Of a stretch of 64,000 nucleotides of DNA, positions 45,188-57,633 are shown one piece after another. How positions within the stretch are numbered: the stretch's first letter is position 1; each line of letters opens with the position of its first letter. Source of the DNA: Brassica napus. Taxonomy: Eukaryota; Streptophyta; Magnoliopsida; Brassicales; Brassicaceae. The translations under genes and the position numbers were made by a program. The stretch lies in the NCBI RefSeq assembly GCF_020379485.1, contig NC_063449.1:37569473-37633472 (forward strand), written 5' to 3'. The notes beneath the pieces are model-generated. The model saw only the letters and a program-made list of their open reading frames with translations, was not told the DNA's origin and searched no databases.

Positions 45188-47507
45188 ATTGTCTTCAAAC
45201 GCTTAGTCTCACCATGAGTACCAGGTTCTTCGTGAAAAGAAAAAGGGTCTAATGTTATTAAGAATTCCGCAAGGAGAAGAACTGAAGTAACTAAATGTAG
45301 CTTCTAGGCATTATAAAAATCTCACGTCATGGTTCGTATGTTAGCATAGCCTCTTGTAAAAGAGTTGAGTTTTGCTATATTTTGGGGATTCTGCAGTATG
45401 TGAAGGCAGTGTTTGATTGAGCCATAAACTGATAAAAGTGGTGTTTCAGGCACCAAAACAGAAGAAGAAAAAGAACAAGAACCGTTGCGTGATTCTGATA
45501 AGAAATCTCTAAAGACTAGGAGATAAATAAAAGGAAGAAGAAGAAAATCTCGAAAATTTGATTGGTCCCCACTAATATGAAAATTGGACGTTAAGGGTGA
45601 CATTATGAGTAGTTTTTTGTATAGTTTCTAAAACAAGTTGTGTTGTTGTGTCTGTTACTCTTTGCTGGGGAATCCTTTGAGTTCACAGTGTGTTTTACTC
45701 TTGCCATGTAGACTAATTTCACTCTTCTATTTTGTTCTCGATGGGATCACTATTTTGTATTTACATATTAATCTAATTGGATTTGCAATTTTTGCATCTG
45801 TTTTTAAGTTGTTTATCTTCTGCAATGATGTCAGAGACATCATAGCACCGGTTTAAACGGTTGTTGGAATCGTTTCTTTAAAGGAGCCAGACTTTGAAAA
45901 AGTAATAGTATAATTTTAATGTCAAAAATAGGGAGATAACTCAAGTTTCATTGTCAACCACGAAACTCCACTCATCACTGCAACTACACATCCATTCACC
46001 AGATTTAACATAGATTAGAACCATGTTATATTGATAGAGAAAAGAGATGATTATGTTGATGAAGAAGAGATAAACACAAAAAACGAAGAGAAAAGATCAT
46101 GGGAGAAGGAGAAAAACGTGGGAGAAAATATTCTATGAGATATTTAGGAAAGATTTAATTTAGATTTAGGAAACATTTTTAACCGAATATTGAAGTTTCC
46201 ATATTTTTTCGGATTTCACGTAGAATATATATCCTAGCTAACTCAGAACACAGTAGAGTAGATGTGAAACATATTATTCCTCAAGCGCCACATAAGGTAA
46301 AAGACAGAACATGTTATGGCACATAATATAGATAAGGTATATCACTGCGTTGTGGCTATATGTCGTTATCAAGCTGAAGGTATACTGAAGACATCTTTCT
46401 TGATTATAACGTTTTGAAATATAGCTTGGTTAGAATATATAAGAAATGCTAGTTTACGGTGTATACCCAAAATATATCTATGTATAAAACTTAGTATCCG
46501 ATTTCTAGCCTAACTAGATGACCAGAATGAGTATTCTAACTGTAGCTAGAAGATAAAATAAAATATGATTCCACTTTTTAAAAAAAAAACTTTTAAACAT
46601 ATATATTTTCATACTTATGTTTTCAATAATTTTCATATTTTTAACATTTTTAAAATTCAGTTTACTATTTTTCCCATAAAAGAAAGGTAAAAGTTGTCCA
46701 GAATTGTCCAAAATATCAGAAGTACTATTGTGGCAAATAAAAGTTCAAAGTGTCTCATTTTTTCAATTTTTCCTTTATTAATCTCGTTTCAAATTAGTAT
46801 AATAGTAATATTTGCAGAGTAAATAAATGTAGAAAAGCTTCTAAGAATTTAGAACAACATTGGTGATCTCTCACCAAAATATTTCACTAAGTAATTAATA
46901 AAAAGGTAAAAATAAAAAGAGTGATGAAACTCTCAAATAATGTTGAGACCCCTATCCACTTGTTTTAATTTAAATGAACATAATTTTTAGCCTTAAAATT
47001 TAATTATATAGTTAAAAAAAATTAAATTTAAATTTCTTCTTGCGGAAAATTTTTATCTACAAAATCGATAAGTAAAGATTCTTTCAGTATAACACTATTT
47101 GAGTCTTTCCCAAATTTCTCATCTTTAAAAATAAGAAAAAAGTTGAAAGAAAAATAAAGAGACCCAAAAAGGAAGAAGCATTTAAAAAAAATTACAAAGT
47201 ATATGAGAAATTTATATGTGATATTACTTTATGAATAATTATTTTTATTATCTAATGAATTATATTAATACTTAAGACATGAAATACTCTATGGAAAATT
47301 ATACTAGTAATGTAGAAAAGCAAAATTAGATGGATAAGGAAATTAACAAAAAAAAAAAACTTAAGCGGCAAAACTGAATGTACAGAATTATACATCAAAG
47401 CCGGAGGTAGAAAACTAGAAATTACTTTTATAGGGGGTCATTAGAAACAAATTTGATATATAAAATCCCAATCTATATTTTAATAATAACAGATAGAACA
47501 AAATAAA
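45188..47507. other. AT-rich intergenic DNA
   Basis: No gene recognised. ORFs at 45322-45603 and 45638-45856 have no known motif. From 46850 on the sequence looks like decayed repeats without clear ends. Confidence 0.45.
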
Positions 47508-47757
47508 TACTCCCTCCGTATTTTAATATAAGTCGTTTTAGAATTGTGCACATAGATTAAGAAAATCATTAATTTTTTATATTTTCTAAACAAAAATATC
47601 ATTAATTATTTACCTAAATACAAATCAACCAATAATATAATAGAAAGTATATTATCATTGGTCATATAACATTAAGTGTAAAAAAATTTTACATAAAAAA
47701 CCGAAAACATCATATAATTTGGAACATAAAAATTTCTCTAAAATGATTTATATTAGG
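47508..47757. mobile_element. Stowaway-like MITE (right end decayed)
   Basis: The left end tactccctccgtattttaat matches the family, with inward aagtcgttttagaa. The right side has the complementary ctaaaatgatttatattag but lacks the final ggagggagta. Confidence 0.55.
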
Positions 47758-48065
47758 GCATCTGAAAGACCAAACATATATTTTACTGGGGGTCAAAACT
47801 ACCCTAAAATACAATAAATATTAATTTGATAGGGGTAGTGGTTAAAATAATAAAAATTTGAGGGGTCGTATATATGACCCTAACCCTTCACTAACATCAA
47901 ACGGTATACGAGCAAGCTCCGACAGCACTTTGAGTTAAGCAACCGTTCTTTCCCGCTCTTGTACCTTTTTAAGGCACCTCTCCAACATCTCTTCCTATAA
48001 ATACTATCTTCCTTACTCACACAACCTCTTCATCAGTCTTTAGTTAGCTCACTATCACGAGTAAT

Positions 48066-49817
48066 ATGGACAAGGATCGAGAAAGCCTTCAGTTTTGGTC
48101 CTCACTTCTCTACTCCCTTGCTGATTCCGACCCTAAGGATGGTCTCTTTCCCGAGATCAACAGCCCGATAATGGTGATGTCTACATCGATGGCTACAGAT
48201 GTTTCGCCCAAACCTTCTAATGCTCCTGGAGATGGAGATAAGGCTGGACAGGGAAAAGCTATATCCGAAACAGGAGATAAGATTATTCATGAGGGTGGGC
48301 AGCGATCTGCTGAAAAAGAGATTGAGGTGGTACGTTCAGTTTCTTGGATATACATGTGTGTATGAGTTATGTCTTAATACGAGCTTTATCTTATTAAATG
48401 TAAGGAAAAGAAAGTAGGTGCAACTGAAGAAACAAAGAATCTTGGTAAGAGACCACGTACTAATGAAGCTCGTAATATTGCCGAGAAGGTGAGGGCGCTC
48501 CTTTGTTAGTTTGTTGCATATCTATTAAGAAAACATGTTGTTCAACTTTTATCTCTCACAACGCAGAGGAGACGCGCTGATATAAAAACCAAAATTGAGA
48601 ATCTGAAGCAGTTGACACCCAATTGCAAAAAGTTGCACACCATTTGTTTACCTCTTTAGTTTTCATCTCTTATATTGTCATTTTGAATACAAAGATTTGC
48701 GTTTGCGTTTCTTAGTTAAAAACATGTTGCTGATGTATAAAAAAAGCTCCCTTCTGGCCAACAGAGTCGGTGTAGTTAAATTTATCCATTCATAAAATAC
48801 ATTAAAACTACTAAAATCTTCTCTCATTTGCGTTTTTGAAATTTATGTAAAATCTACCTATAATATTGTGTTCTCTTTTTGAAACACAATAAATTAACAT
48901 GTAAATTTAAAAACAGCCTCTAATTAAAAATAATAATAAAACAATTGAGTTTATATTACTTATTCTCTGTTTTGATTTAAAATTTATTTGTTATATATAT
49001 GAATCTGCAGAGAGACATAGCCTCAATCCTTGATTGTATCATCGATAATATACGCTGGATGAAGCATTATGTAGAAGTAAGTAAACTAAATCATTAACTT
49101 GTTATATATATACATATACAGAGACATGTATACAGTATACCTAATTAAAGTTTAATCTTGATTTTCTGGTTAAGAAAAAGTTATATTAAAATAACTGCAT
49201 TTTGGTCTGTAATTTTAGACAATTTCTTGTTCTAAAAAAAAAATAAAAATAAAACTAATTTCCAATAAAATTATGTTTCAGTTTCAGTTGGATTTAGTTT
49301 TGACTTTTTGTTCTCATATACGAAGTATATACACAGTTTGGTCTGGTTTGGATAACTTTTCTGGTTTACATTGGCATGGGGTGTATCAATTTTTCTAGTT
49401 TTAAAAAAATATAGAACTGAAAATATAAATGAGTGTCATATTTTCATACGTTGCATGAGACAAAGGACACATATAACGAAACTTGCCATGAACAAACTAC
49501 AAAATGTAACAATACAGAGTCAGAGCATGGGTCCCATGTTACCACTTGGAATGAAGATGGATTTTCCGGCACCATGGTTCCCTTTTAGCCCTCCCATCTT
49601 CATCATGCCGCGGTTCGTTGCTTTTACCCCAGGAGAAACTAGCGGTGGCAATCAACAAAGTGTACCTGTTACTACCAAGGTTTAATTGTTTTCTTCAACA
49701 TATATTTATATACTTTTGTTATAGCTGTTATTTATTTATTCATTCCCTTTTAATTTGTTCATAATGAACAATTTATAGGGATTCAACAATCAGCCGTACT
49801 CGTCAAAATCTACGTGA
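48066..49817 (+). pseudogene. PIF-like bHLH gene, copy B (exon 3 splice donor lost)
   Basis: Exons by homology to copy A: 48066-48329, 48405-48488, 48567-48632, 49011-49076, 49518-49679 and 49779-49817, all individually open and in phase 0. The first ATG of copy A is ACG here, so the start is MDKDRESLQFWSSLL. The junction after exon 3 reads AAAAAG-TTGCAC instead of AAAAAG-GTGCAC. The only nearby GT is one base earlier and would shift the frame into an immediate TAG in exon 4. Reading through the intron instead reaches a stop after about ten codons. Either way the product ends in the loop of the bHLH, without helix 2, so it probably cannot dimerise normally. All other exons retain sequence conservation, so the loss looks recent. 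Confidence 0.7.
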
Positions 49818-50134
49818 GGTAGTGGTGTTTCAATACTTTAGACGCATGGTATACTTCGTTTTTAGTAATATAAATGTTTATTGTGTAGTAGTTTAGAGTT
49901 GTTCTCCCAAGTTTCCAAGACTGTGGCATGCTCTTTTGTTCGTTCGCCGCATTGTAATTATGTTGTCACTATAGTGTTGTTCATCGTAAACTTATACGCA
50001 TAGTTTTATATTAAGCTGTTTACATGCAAAGTTTTATATTATGCTGGATCACGCTTTCAAGATCATATTAGAAAAATATGGAAATAACAAAAATGTTCTA
50101 GAAAGACCTTTGAATCTGTGATTCAGTTGCAAAA

Positions 50135-50549
50135 TGTTAGATTAGGGTTTATTATGGGCTTCCAACTCAAAACCAATTGGCAATTAGTGGATTGGCCATA
50201 GCCTTTTATATATTACTTAATATCCCATTGATTGTCCAATGTGGGATACATATCCCTTAATACCCCTCCTCGAGATGATGGTTCTTATCGGCCAGAAATC
50301 TCAGAAACTTTTTAAGACAGTTATACTCGGTCGAGCGAGTCAATTACGACCTATATACCCGGTCGGGTAGGGTTAATATTAATTAGAGGTTTAACTTATT
50401 AGGATCTGGGCTCTGATACCATGTTAGATTAGGGTTTATTATGGGCTTCCAACTCAAAACCAATTGGCAATTAGTGGATTGGCCCTAACCCTTTATATAT
50501 TACTTAATATCCCATTGATTGTCCAATGTGAGATACATATCCCTTAATA
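50135..50549 (-). mobile_element. Complete TRIM retrotransposon (415 bp)
   Basis: Two LTRs of about 129 bp (50135-50263 and 50422-50549), starting TGTTAGATTAGGG on the plus strand, are almost identical. The 5-bp target duplication caaaa is at 50130-50134 and 50550-50554. Next to the right LTR, ggctctgatacca is the complement of the initiator-Met tRNA primer site, placing the element on the minus strand. cccctcctcg beside the left LTR is the polypurine tract. No coding region. Confidence 0.9.
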
Positions 50550-50679
50550 CAAAACAAAAAGGTCATTGGAAACTTGGGTGGAGTAGTTTCATCCAACTTA
50601 AGAGATTAAATTGTAGTTCAAGGATACACGAAAAAGAAGAAAGCAACAACCTCTTCATACATATAGTATGTTATCGTAC

Positions 50680-51704
50680 CAGCGACAAAAGTTTCAACAT
50701 ATTCAGTTCTGTCTCCATGGTCACCCGAGTTCTCACCAGAGCAGCCACAGTTATCTACAGTGGTGGTCCCTGTTGACTTCAGAGGTGTTCCTTGCCTACT
50801 TTTCAATCGTCAGAGCTTGAGCAGAATAGCTACAGCAGTTGGTAAACCCGTCTCTTTGGCACCGGAAACAGAAAGAAAAGAGAATTTTGAAGTTGCAAAG
50901 GTGTGGGTTAGAGTCGATCTCCTTGCAGACCTACCAAAGAAAATTGTTTCAGGTTTCTCAAATGGCAGGGAGAATGAAATTGATGTCTCATATCCTTGGT
51001 TACCAAAGAAGTGTGACAAGTGTGGGAAATTTGGTCATGACCAAAATCTCTGCCCTGCAGATACTAATGCTTGGAGACCAAAACATCAAGCACTTAACCA
51101 TCATAAACCTCCACCACCTTCAGGAAGGTCTAGAAGTCGAGAATCAAAAGGAAGAAATCGATCTAGACCAAGCAGGTCTGTGCGAAAGCAGAGGTTAAGT
51201 CAGTCTGAAAGTCATGGGACTGAAAACGTCAAGGAGGCTGATCAAGTTTCAACTACGGTTGATGCAAGCAATGATCAAGTTTTAGCTGTGGTTGAGGTAC
51301 ATGGAGACTCTGAAGTATGTATCAAAAATGCCATAACGACAGACGGTTCTGTTTCCGTCTCTGACCCCGGTAATATTACATCGGATCTTGAGAAGCTGCT
51401 GAGGACAAAGGAACCAATTATACCATGTGCTTCTTTGAATCATGAACGAGTGAGCCATGAGGCTATGATCGATAAGGGACAGCAGGACGAAATCAAGATT
51501 GATGCAAGCAATGATGTGGCGAAACCTTCTCCATCAAAGCAAGTGGTTACTCTAGACCGTAACATGGGCTTCTCCACTGTCCATGTTTACCATGAAGATG
51601 ATGTATCGACTTCAACCGCTCTGTGTGGCAAGGATGATACGTCTGAAGCTCCCTTCTTCCTGGTCAACAACAGGAAGAGTAGCCGCAAGGCTACAAAAGC
51701 CTAA
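50680..51704 (+). pseudogene. LINE ORF1 remnant, DUF4283-type with CCHC knuckle
   Basis: The frame is open from about 50680 through LLFNRQSLSRIATAVGKP and the zinc knuckle CDKCGKFGHDQNLC (51011-51052), then a basic RSRSRES stretch and an acidic tail, to the TAA at 51704. The N-terminal part of the RNA-binding domain is missing, with a TAG upstream at about 50667. It ends 13 bases before the ORF2 ATG. Confidence 0.8.
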
Positions 51705-51717
51705 CCAACATATAATC

Positions 51718-54700
51718 ATGTTTTTTGTGTGGAATGTAAGAGGTCTGAACAACGATATACGCCACAATTTTGTTAAACAATGGATCAATGATAATAAACC
51801 ATTGTTTGGAGCTTATCTAGAAACACGGATACAACACTCAAACTCAAGAAGGATCTCATCTGCTATCCCAGCAGGATGGAAATTTTTTGCAAACTCGGGA
51901 CCTCAGGAATCAGCAAGAATCGTTGTCGTATGGGACCCGACAATCACTGTCACGATCTATCAAGCATCCTCTCAGGCGGTTACTTGTGGAATCTTTATTT
52001 TGGCCGAAAATCTCACCCTAACAGTCACATTTGTCTACGGTTTCAACCAGCCGGAGGAGAGACAAGCTTTATGGGAAGAGCTATCACTTTTTAATGCTTC
52101 TACTCCAGTCTCAAGATGTCCTTGGGCAGTCTTAGGTGACTTTAAGCAGATTCTTCGGGTGGAACAACATTCAAATCATCTTCTTTCTGAGGTGGACACA
52201 ACTGGGATGGAGGATTTTAATCTTGCTATACAGGATGCATAACTATTTGAAGCTCAAGCTAATGTTCTAACTTACTCGTGGTGGAACAATCAAGATGCCA
52301 GCCCGGTTGCAAAGAAGATAGACCATACATTAATAAATCAACACTGGGCTGATAGATTGTCCGATGCATACTGCGAGTTCTTGGAGCCTGGGCAATCAGA
52401 TCATGCCCCATGTCTGGTTAAATCCCATCTTACCAACGGAGAGTCATCAAGCCCTTCAAGTTCTTCCATCACACGATTGATCCGGAATATTTAGAAACTG
52501 TCAGAACTGCTTGGAACAGTGAAGCAATTCAGGGTTCTCTGCAATTTAAACTCGCCAGATCTTTAAAGCTGCTGAAGGGACCTCTCTGTAGGCTAAATAC
52601 AAGGCATTACAGTGGGATTTCTCAGAGGGTAAAGGAGCAGGCTTCTACTGTGGCAACAATTCAGCGCCAGCTTCTAACCAACCCTGATTCGGAAACCGCG
52701 GCTTTGGAGCACTTGGAAAGGGGGAAATGGCAAACTCTGATAAAAGCAGAACATAAATTCTATAGACAAAAGTCTCGGGTACAATCTTGGGGACAAGGAT
52801 ACATCCTTTTATCACAAGACCGTGGTTCAGAGAGCTACAAGGAATCATATCCATTTTCTAAAGGATTCAGAGGATCGGTTGATTGGTGAAGCCGAGGGGA
52901 TAAAAATTCATGCAGCAGAATACTTCACTGGTATCATGGGTGCTACTGATATGTCCTCCTCTCCTGTCTCTCTTGAACAGCTTCAAGATCTTATGCCTTT
53001 CGATGTACTGAGGCGCAAGCTCTAGAACTGCAGAAAGACATCACCACTGAGGAGATAACTAAGACAGTATTTGCTCTACCACTTGACAAGTGCCCAGGGA
53101 CCGATGGATATTCTGTGGAGTTCCTAAGATCAGCCTGGACAGTAGTGGGAAATGATATTATTGTGGGGGGTTCAGGAATTCTTCAGGAATGGTAGACTTC
53201 TAAAGGATCTACACAACACTGCCATCGCGCTCATCCCAAAGAATCCGCAAGCTTGCCATCTTTGAGATTTCAGACCTATCAGTTGCTGCAATATCATCTA
53301 TAAGGTAATCTCGAAAATTAGTGCAAATCGTCTTAAGCCTTTGCTGTAGGAGTGTATAAGCAGCAACCATGCAGCGTTCCTAAAAGGAAGAAGTCTAGGA
53401 GAAAACGTGCTACTCTCGTCTGAGCTCATAAGAGATTACACAAAGTCTACGTGTCAAAGGAGCTCAATGCTTAAAGTTGATATAAGGAAGGCATTCGACA
53501 CGGTTTGCTGGGATTTTGTGATGAAAGTGATGGAAGCCCAGAATTTTCCTCCTTTGTTCAGAACTTGGGTTAAAGAGTGTATCACTTCACCTCGATACTC
53601 GATGTCTATAAATGGAGAGCTTGTGAGTTTTTTCAGGGGAAAAAAGGGCCTACGACAAGGTGATGGTATCTCTCCGTACTTGTTCATTATGGTGATGGAA
53701 GTCCTATCAAAAATCTTAGAAAAGGCGGTTGAAGATGGCAAAATCAGGTTGCACCTGAAAATGTGAGGACCCGCTGATTACACATTTGTTGTTTGCTGAT
53801 GATTTGTTGGTGTTTTCTGATGGAACAAGACACTCCTTGACGGGTATTTCTTCGGTAATGGATGACTTCAAGAGGATAAGTGGTCTTGAAATGAATCCTG
53901 CCAAATCAGAAATATTTTTTGGTGGTTATGCTGATATCGAAGCATCAGTACTAAGTGATCTATCTGGATTCAAGCTTGGTACATTCCCAACAAGGCATCT
54001 GGGTCTCCCACTGAAACCAGGACTCCGCCTGTCTCTTGCAACTCTGCAGCCTCTCATTGACAAAATTATCGGCAAGTTAACTTCTTGGACAGTCAAATAC
54101 TTATCTTTTGCAGGAAAGATCAGGCTTATAGCATCTCAAATCTATGGACTTGTTAACTTCTGGAGTGCGGTTTTTGTTCTCCCTAAAGCCTTCTATGCAA
54201 AGATTGATTCTATATGTGTTGGCTTTCTATGGAGGAATAATACGGAATCAGCAAGAGGGTCTCGTGTTGCTTGGAATGATATATGCAAACCCAAGAGTGA
54301 GGGGGGTCTTGGTATCAGATTGTTGGAGGATTTTGAAACTGTTTTCAGGCTGAAACGAGTATGGAAATTCTTCACCGCTTCGGGCTCGATCTAGGTGGCT
54401 ATGCTGAATAATCATCCATTCAAGTGTTTGAGATACTGGATGACTCAGGAATCAGGTCATCAGTCTGCAACAATTCGAAGTATGCTCCAATTAAGACCAG
54501 TTTTAAAAGAGTATATGTACTGCAATATTGGAAATGGAGAGAATGCTGCTTTCTGGTTCGATAATTGGACCATTATTGGACCGTTACTTGAATTTGCAGG
54601 ACAAGGAGGCCCGAGAGCAATGAGAGTTAAAAAGGAAGCTAAAGTAATTGATGCCACACGTCAAGGGTCCTGGTTTTTGCCTCCGGCTCGTTCGGATCAA

Positions 54701-55372
54701 CATCATATGATTCAGGCTGAGATAACTACCATACAACCGCCAAATGCTTCTCATGGCTCAGATCAATTTCTTTGGCGTAAATCAGATGGGACTTTTGGTC
54801 CGGTTTTCTCTTCTAAGGTCACGTGGGAGTACCTCCGTGTACCCTCTCCTACTGTCTATTGGCATAAGGTGGTTTGGTTCAAATAGTATATCCCTAGGAA
54901 CTCATTTATGGCTTTGTTAGCTCTATTAAGGAGGATGCCAACAAGAGATAGGCTACGTCGTTGGGGTATGGACGTACCTTCAGTCTGTGTACTCTGTTCT
55001 ACCAGCAGTGAAACACATCACCATCTTTTCTTTGAGTGTGAATATTCTTCTACTCTATGGCAAGCTTTTGCGTCTCAAATCTGGACCAACCCGCCTAATG
55101 ATTTGCATTCAGCAGCATCATGGATTCTCCAACTGTCTCGGCAGTCTAATGCCAATGTCATCCGCTTAATCAAGCATATATTTCAGGCCTCTATCTACCT
55201 GTTATGGAAAGAGAGGAATGCTCGTATCTTCACAGCGGTCTCTACTACACCACGCATCATCCATCACGCCCTTGACCGGCTTCTTCGGGATCGCCTTCTC
55301 TCTATCAAGGCTGCTCCTCCACCTGCTCAATCACCCCTCCAATTCTATCTCTCCATCTACCGGCCTCCTTGA
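51718..55372 (+). pseudogene. LINE ORF2 remnant: endonuclease, reverse transcriptase, zf-RVT
   Basis: Starts MFFVWNVRGLNN. The endonuclease motif WAVLGDFKQI and the downstream QSDHAP (catalytic SDH) are legible across a TAA at 52240-52242. The reverse transcriptase shows RKAFDTVCWDF (53485), GLRQGDGISPYLF (53650) and LLFADDLLVFSDG (53785), in two frames separated by a shift near 53766. The C-terminal knuckle region (MPTRDRLRRWG, CVLCSTSSETHHHLFFEC) follows a TAG at 54884-54886. At least five stops or shifts make it dead. Confidence 0.87.
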
Positions 55373-55756
55373 GTTGGCTAGTGACTGTGGTGTTATTTTG
55401 TTCTTGTGTTGTTAATCTTTTGAGTTGAGTTGTTGTTTCTTTCGTGTGTAATAAGTTGCTTGTAACATTGTTAAAAATTCTAAAATGGTATAAATCTTAA
55501 CATTTTACCCAAAAAAAAAGATTATTTCTATAGTCTCCTTTAGGGAAGTTCTAAAGAATAGACAAACTTTGGATCTTTCTCGTAACTGAAACCGTAAAAA
55601 AACTCTAGCAGAGATCAAGGCAATTTCCATTGAAACAAGAACTATATTAGCATCCATGAGATTGTTGCCTAAAGTTGAAAATCCTCTAAAATTTGTTTTT
55701 ATGCTTCATAACTGGGTTTGAGTTTAAGGAGTCTATCTGTGATTCATGATCCGATG

Positions 55757-55980
55757 TGAACGTCATGTCAAAAACAATCGCTGAGAAGCTGAGAATCAAT
55801 AAGATTCAGCCACCCAAGATGAATGTTACCTTTGCTAACTTCTCTAGAATTCCTGAATTACATGTATGCGTCAAAATTTTCTGGTTCATGTTGATTTTTA
55901 AGTTGCGGAGATGGTTAAAAAGTCTATTGTGCCATTGAATCTTGGAAGGCCATTCATGGTTATAGTCTATGAAAGTCTTT
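55757..55980 (+). pseudogene. Gypsy-type protease fragment
   Basis: NVMSKTIAEKLRINKIQPPK (from 55761) and, after a shift, PLNLGRPFMVIV (about 55932-55966) match the start and the LGRPF box of Athila-like retropepsins. The catalytic DLGAS motif itself is lost. No LTRs are recognised around it. Confidence 0.55.
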
Positions 55981-56312
55981 TACAAGGCAATTCTTACCAG
56001 TAGAATACAAATGCATGATTTTTATATCATTGTGGATGTTCATATAAAAGAGGTCAGTGAAAAAAGAGATGTCAAAGAAATCCTGGATGGAGACTCTCAA
56101 GTCTGTGCATGAATGTCGGTGAGCAGCCTAGTACCAAAGTCAAATGTGAAAGGCGAAAGGATCAAGGTAGGTTCTATGATGGTTCCTCTGGATAGAGAAT
56201 TTTTTTATAATTGCCATTTTAAGTTTTTTTGCCAAAAGAATCTCAAAGAAAGAAAAATAGTCAAAAAATTTTATTAAATGGTAAATGTATATTTATACAT
56301 CTTGGTTAAACT

Positions 56313-56929
56313 TAGGCCTGGATAAAATAACCGGAACCGAAGAACCGAACCGAAATACCCGAAATCGGAACCGGATCAATACTCTCAAATATCCGAATGG
56401 TTCCTACATTTCTATATCTGAAATAACCGAACCGAGAACCGAACGGGTACCCGAATATATAAAAATATTAATTATATACACATATAACATAACTAAATAT
56501 ATATATTTTATTTAAAAATCTATTGAAAATAGTTGAGGATAACTAAATTATTATAAAGTATCCGAACTAACCGAAAGTATCTGAAACTATTTGGATAGTT
56601 ATATCCGAAATATCCAAAGTAATCTGAAATATCCAAATTTTTTATCTAAATCATCCTAATTATTTGATATTTTACCCTAAATAACCGATATTTTACCTGA
56701 ATTATCCGAATTACCCTAACTATCCGAACCCGAACCGGATCCAAATGAGAACCGAATTTTTTCTGGATATTTTACGGTTCCTAGTTTTACTATTCGAACC
56801 GAACCGAACCCGAAGTTATCCGAATCGAACCGAACCGAAAATAGGTCAAGTAGTAAATGGATCCTCTAGTCCCCTACCTGAACTAACGAAATCCGAAATA
56901 CCCGAACCGATACCCGAAATGCCCAGGCA
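56313..56929. mobile_element. hAT-type non-autonomous element (degraded right end)
   Basis: Starts taggcctggataaa and ends aatgcccaggcaa, with gaaccgaaccgaa / cccgaac arrays as in the elements at 3381 and 19445. The right inverted repeat is incomplete and no 8-bp duplication could be matched. Confidence 0.6.
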
Positions 56930-56934
56930 ACTTA

Positions 56935-57245
56935 GAGTTTAGAGTTAAGGAATGAGTCTTAGGGATGTGTTTAAATTTTTATTAAAAATATATATATTAA
57001 AATTTGCAAAATATTTTTTTAAATAGTTTCAAAAAGCATTTTCGATTCCAAATTTTTTTTGAAAATAAGTTTATAAATAATTCGAATAGGAAAACATAAA
57101 TTTAAAACTACAAAAATATATATTTCTCTATTATTTATTTAAATAATTATTTATATTTATATATCTTTATAAAACAAGGAGTATAGAAATCTTTTGTATC
57201 TTTAATACTACATCTTTTAGTCATTTTATTTTGAAACTTTTTTGG
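56935..57245. repeat. Fragment of the Mutator-like family
   Basis: Runs of gagtttagagtt.., atagtttcaaaaagcattttcgattcc and ataattatttatattt follow the same order as the interior of the elements at 38760 and 39333. No ends are visible. Confidence 0.45.
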
Positions 57246-57633
57246 TGACAAAAACTAATAAAAGATATTTGAGAGAATTGCTTTTAAATCTATCTATGAT
57301 AGACACGAACTAGACATGTAATCCCTCGTACGGAATTTCTTAACCAAACAACCTCTGTTTTGCGGACATTAGCGAAGCTATTTCTATATTACACACAACC
57401 AAACAGACTAAAATTTTCTAGTATGTATTTACCAAAACAATCATCTGACTAACCGAAAACTGTTTCTCTCGGATCGCAAGTCTCGGAAATAATCGAGAAA
57501 CAAAATGTCAAACACACTTGCTGCACATTATTCGCCTTTTTTACCAATAACGCTATTTGAATAGCTATCAATATCTCTATACTGTTCAGTTACATGTATA
57601 CGATTCAAACCTTCTTTTGTCATTTACCTTTGG

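Larger units (their letters stand above)
50600..55518 (+). mobile_element. Decayed L1-type LINE (plus strand, 5'-truncated)
   Basis: Part of ORF1 and a broken ORF2 are followed by a 3' UTR (aaatcttaacattttaccc) and poly(A) at 55510-55518. The left edge is uncertain, and no target duplication was found. It belongs to a different lineage from the LINE at 22569: its ORF2 lacks a recognisable RNase H. Confidence 0.85.
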
